NCBI GenBank assembly: GCA_028288595.1
Contig: JAQBNK010000142.1
Coordinates: 1 to 36,140 of the forward strand
Origin: Chitinophagaceae bacterium
Lineage (GTDB): Bacteria; Bacteroidota; Bacteroidia; Chitinophagales; Chitinophagaceae
Reading direction: 5' to 3'
DNA: 36,140 nt
Shown: positions 33,572 to 36,140 of the stretch, one piece after another
Numbering within the stretch: position 1 is the first letter of the stretch
Layout of the letters: each line of letters begins with the position of its first letter
Made by a program: the position numbers and the translations under genes
Notes under the pieces: generated by a model
What the model was told of the DNA's origin: nothing
What the model saw: the letters and a program-made list of their open reading frames with translations, nothing else
Database searches by the model: none

Positions 33572-34861
33572 ATGAGAAAATTTATCAATACCGCTATTGC
33601 AGCGTGTCTCATCTTTTTTGCAGGTGCACAATCAGGTAAAAATATAAACCTGATCTCGACTGATGAAGTCAGAAGAATTGAAACTGTACTTTCATCTGAT
33701 GCAATGGAAGGTCGTAAACCATTTACTGCTTCGATAGACAGGGCGGCGGTATTTATTGCAGACGAGTTTAGAAAAGCAGGATTGCAGCCATTAACAGGTT
33801 CGAAAACTTTTATTCAGCCTTTTAGTATGGTAAGAACGAAGTTTATGAGTGCAACAGCAACATTTGACGCAGCTCCAATTGATCAGAAAAATATTATGAT
33901 CTTCACTTCACAACCTGATCTGAATATAAATGAAAGGAGTGGTTATACTTTCGCTGACATCACGAAAGGTGCAACATTTAACCAGGAAGTATCGAAGTAT
34001 GTTTATTCAGGAAAAAATTACATTGTACTTGTAGACTCATCATTTGCTGCCAATTTTCCAAGACTTGCCCGAATGAAGAGCCAGGCATTCAAAGCGGATA
34101 ATTCCGTAGTCTTTATTTTAGGAAGTTTAAAGCCACAGCAATTCTATATTTCAGCTAAACATGAAATAACAGAACAAAAACTGGCTAATGTCGTTGGCGT
34201 TATTCCGGGTAAAACCAAGCCTGGTGAGTATGTTATTTTTTCAGGACATTATGATCATCTGGGAATCGGGAAACCTGTTAATGGGGATTCTATTTATAAT
34301 GGTGCTAACGATGATGCAGCCGGAACCACTGCTGTTATTATGCTGGCCAACTATTATAAAAAATTAAACAACAACAATCGTACGCTTGTATTTGTAGCTT
34401 TTACTGCTGAAGAAATGGGTGGCTTTGGTTCGCAGTATTTCTCCCGGCAGTTTGATCCGGCGAAAGTCATCGCCATGTTTAATTTAGAAATGATCGGAAC
34501 AGAATCCAAATGGGGAAAGAATTCAGCTTACATAACCGGGTATGAAAAAACTGATATGGGAAAAATATTACAGAGTAATCTGGAAGGAACTTTGTTCCAG
34601 TTTTATCCGGATCCTTATACACAGCAGAATTTATTTTACCGGTCAGATAACGCAACCCTTGCGAGGTTAGGTGTTCCGGCACATACTATTTCAACTTCTA
34701 AAATGGATTCAGAGCCTAATTATCATAAAGTAAGCGATGAAATATCTACGCTTGATATGGATAACATGGCAGAGATCATTAAAGCCATTGCCATCAGTGC
34801 GCAAAGTATTATTAGCGGTAAAGACACTCCGTCCAGGGTAGACACAAGCCAGCTGAGATAA
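33572..34861 (+). CDS. Secreted M28-family metallopeptidase
   Basis: This encodes a 429-residue exported peptidase. The signal peptide ends near FFAGAQ (about residue 20). The M28 zinc-site blocks are visible: SGHYDHLGIG (His), NGANDDAAGTTAVIMLA (bridging Asp), TAEEMGGFGS (catalytic and ligand Glu), NLEMIGTE (Asp position filled by Glu as in many members) and NYHKVSDE (last His). It is probably a di-zinc aminopeptidase in the periplasm or outside. Length fits the family. It stands directly behind the terminator of the LytTR operon; no co-regulation can be inferred. Confidence 0.9.
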   Translation: MRKFINTAIAACLIFFAGAQSGKNINLISTDEVRRIETVLSSDAMEGRKPFTASIDRAAVFIADEFRKAGLQPLTGSKTFIQPFSMVRTKFMSATATFDAAPIDQKNIMIFTSQPDLNINERSGYTFADITKGATFNQEVSKYVYSGKNYIVLVDSSFAANFPRLARMKSQAFKADNSVVFILGSLKPQQFYISAKHEITEQKLANVVGVIPGKTKPGEYVIFSGHYDHLGIGKPVNGDSIYNGANDDAAGTTAVIMLANYYKKLNNNNRTLVFVAFTAEEMGGFGSQYFSRQFDPAKVIAMFNLEMIGTESKWGKNSAYITGYEKTDMGKILQSNLEGTLFQFYPDPYTQQNLFYRSDNATLARLGVPAHTISTSKMDSEPNYHKVSDEISTLDMDNMAEIIKAIAISAQSIISGKDTPSRVDTSQLR

Positions 34862-35016
34862 GGATCATTATCTTTTCATATTTAAAATGTGCAGCGATTT
34901 GTTCGCCTGTACATTTTTATATAATTACCTAAAACTGGTTTTTTAACCTATGTTGATATCTCTTATCGCTTAATTTACAGTATACTACACTATTTTCGCA
35001 GTGCAACCCAACCTTG

Positions 35017-36140
35017 ATGAGAACAGTTCTTGTTTTCCTTCTTTCTTTTTATTGCTATACCCTTACCGCACAGGATAACCTGCAGTATACTAATTATCTT
35101 AAACAGAATTCTGCCAGCTGGAACGATGGACTTTCAGGGATCGAAAATGTAATCGATAAAGAATTACTGAAGAGCCAGTTAATATTAATTGGAGAAAATC
35201 ACGGTGTACAGTATACTCACGAACTCCAATTTGATCTGCTGAAGTATTTGAAACAAAAAACTAATTTCCGCTACTTATTGGTGGAGCTTGGCTACCTGGA
35301 TAAGATCTATATTAACAGGTATTTGTCTACAGGGAACGAAGCCATATTAGATACCTTCTTTAAACTGCATCCCGCCACTTTTTTTTATAACCAGAGTGAG
35401 GCAAGATTTTACAGGCAACTATACATTTTAAATAAAAATCTGCCTGAAAAAGAAAAGATCCGTGTTCTTCCATTAGACCTTGAATTTTCCTATAAGGAAG
35501 CAATTCATTTTTTGCAGCAACAGGTGTTTGCTGATGTTCCCAATTCAATGAATATTTTAGCTGGTATCAACCTGAAAGAAGATTCAGTCATGGGTGTAGT
35601 TGATAAATTTATTGCTGCCGGTAAGATTTTCCAGTCAAGGGATAAGGACTTTAAAAAACTACTTGGCCCGGGGTATGAAGATGCGGTATGCCTTTTCAGG
35701 AATATTGAAAATTATTTTGAGTGCCGCCTGAATCATAAACCCCAGGTAAGAGATTCGATTATGTCTGATAACCTGGAGTATTACATGAAGACCTTTCATA
35801 TAAAAAATGAACATATGCTGGGTCTGTTCAGCAGCTTTCATGTAAAACAGGAAGATCAGCCCGGCGATCCAAAACTGGCAGCAATTGTAAGGAAGAAACA
35901 ACTGGTAAGAGGCATAGTGTCTATCGTATCTGTATATAACAAAGGGGAGATCATGATGCCTGTGCAATCTTTATCGAATGAGACGCTGGTAAATGGAAAA
36001 ATGTTCGTCATAAAAACTAATGTGAACGATGGCTCTTTAAACCAGCCTGTTAAAGATCTTGAGATGCTCGATAATTTTATGCATTCAAAAGCAATGCTTT
36101 TCAGGCTTGATAGAAATAAAAGCCCGTTCAATAATTCTCA
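35017..36140 (+). CDS. Secreted EreA/ChaN-like protein, cut by window end
   Basis: The frame is open from the ATG at 35017 to the window end (374 codons, no stop), so the gene is truncated here. A signal peptide ends near LTAQ (residue ~19). The sequence resembles the erythromycin-esterase/ChaN-like (TIKI) fold: LILIGENHGVQYTHE (residues 55-69), LVELGYLDK (Glu90), RDSIMSDNLEYYM (245-257) and the late His in GLFSSFHVK (His274). In EreA the corresponding Glu, His and Arg residues are catalytic. The substrate is unknown; erythromycin resistance must not be assumed. It lies 155 bases after the M28 gene. Confidence 0.8.
   Translation, partial: MRTVLVFLLSFYCYTLTAQDNLQYTNYLKQNSASWNDGLSGIENVIDKELLKSQLILIGENHGVQYTHELQFDLLKYLKQKTNFRYLLVELGYLDKIYINRYLSTGNEAILDTFFKLHPATFFYNQSEARFYRQLYILNKNLPEKEKIRVLPLDLEFSYKEAIHFLQQQVFADVPNSMNILAGINLKEDSVMGVVDKFIAAGKIFQSRDKDFKKLLGPGYEDAVCLFRNIENYFECRLNHKPQVRDSIMSDNLEYYMKTFHIKNEHMLGLFSSFHVKQEDQPGDPKLAAIVRKKQLVRGIVSIVSVYNKGEIMMPVQSLSNETLVNGKMFVIKTNVNDGSLNQPVKDLEMLDNFMHSKAMLFRLDRNKSPFNNS

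Overview
The window reads as chromosomal DNA of a member of the Bacteroidota, most likely a Chitinophagaceae-like soil or water bacterium. The base composition is moderate to low in G+C. The best promoter follows the phylum's TTG-N19-TAnnTTTG pattern. Bacteroidota-typical families are present: tandem DUF4476 proteins, a LytS/LytTR pair, a split transketolase, a Gfo/Idh/MocA-ThuA-DUF6807 trio and WecA/MraY-like transferases. No rRNA, tRNA, CRISPR array, insertion sequence, integrase or phage gene was found, so this looks like core and lineage-specific chromosome rather than a mobile island.

Left part (1-4.7 kb): an unassigned coding tail at the edge, an inverted repeat, a small acidic protein and a metallo-beta-lactamase-fold hydrolase, both on the minus strand. 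A large secreted protein on the plus strand then combines a degenerate metallopeptidase-like region, a TolB-like propeller and an outer-membrane barrel. From 4.7 to 11.8 kb lies a complete multidrug-efflux operon, TetR - TolC - lipoprotein adaptor - RND pump. A perfect 11-bp palindrome sits on its promoter, and a strong terminator follows it.

Middle (11.8-20.6 kb): a glycine-zipper protein, a CAT-family acetyltransferase and a HAD phosphatase (minus strand); a secreted protein with four DUF4476 domains joined by Asn/Gly linkers and a glycine-zipper lipoprotein (plus strand); then a minus-strand operon of DUF6807/PmoA, ThuA and Tat-exported Gfo/Idh/MocA proteins. That operon probably degrades or modifies a sugar or glycoside in the periplasm.

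Right part (20.6-36.1 kb): mainly housekeeping genes. These are an MsbA-like ABC exporter diverging from rbfA, a LolC/E-like permease that starts with TTG, an N-terminal transketolase subunit without its partner, a WecA/MraY-like glycan transferase, frr, a DMT permease, mscL, scpA, dxs, a LytS/LytTR two-component pair, a secreted M28 peptidase and, cut by the window end, a secreted EreA/ChaN-like protein.

I did not find a clearly new multi-gene system. The points most worth a second look are the operator overlapping the efflux promoter, the four-domain DUF4476 protein with its glycine-zipper neighbours, the apparently inactive peptidase fused to a propeller and barrel, the extra membrane segments of the RND pump, and short decayed intergenic repeats.
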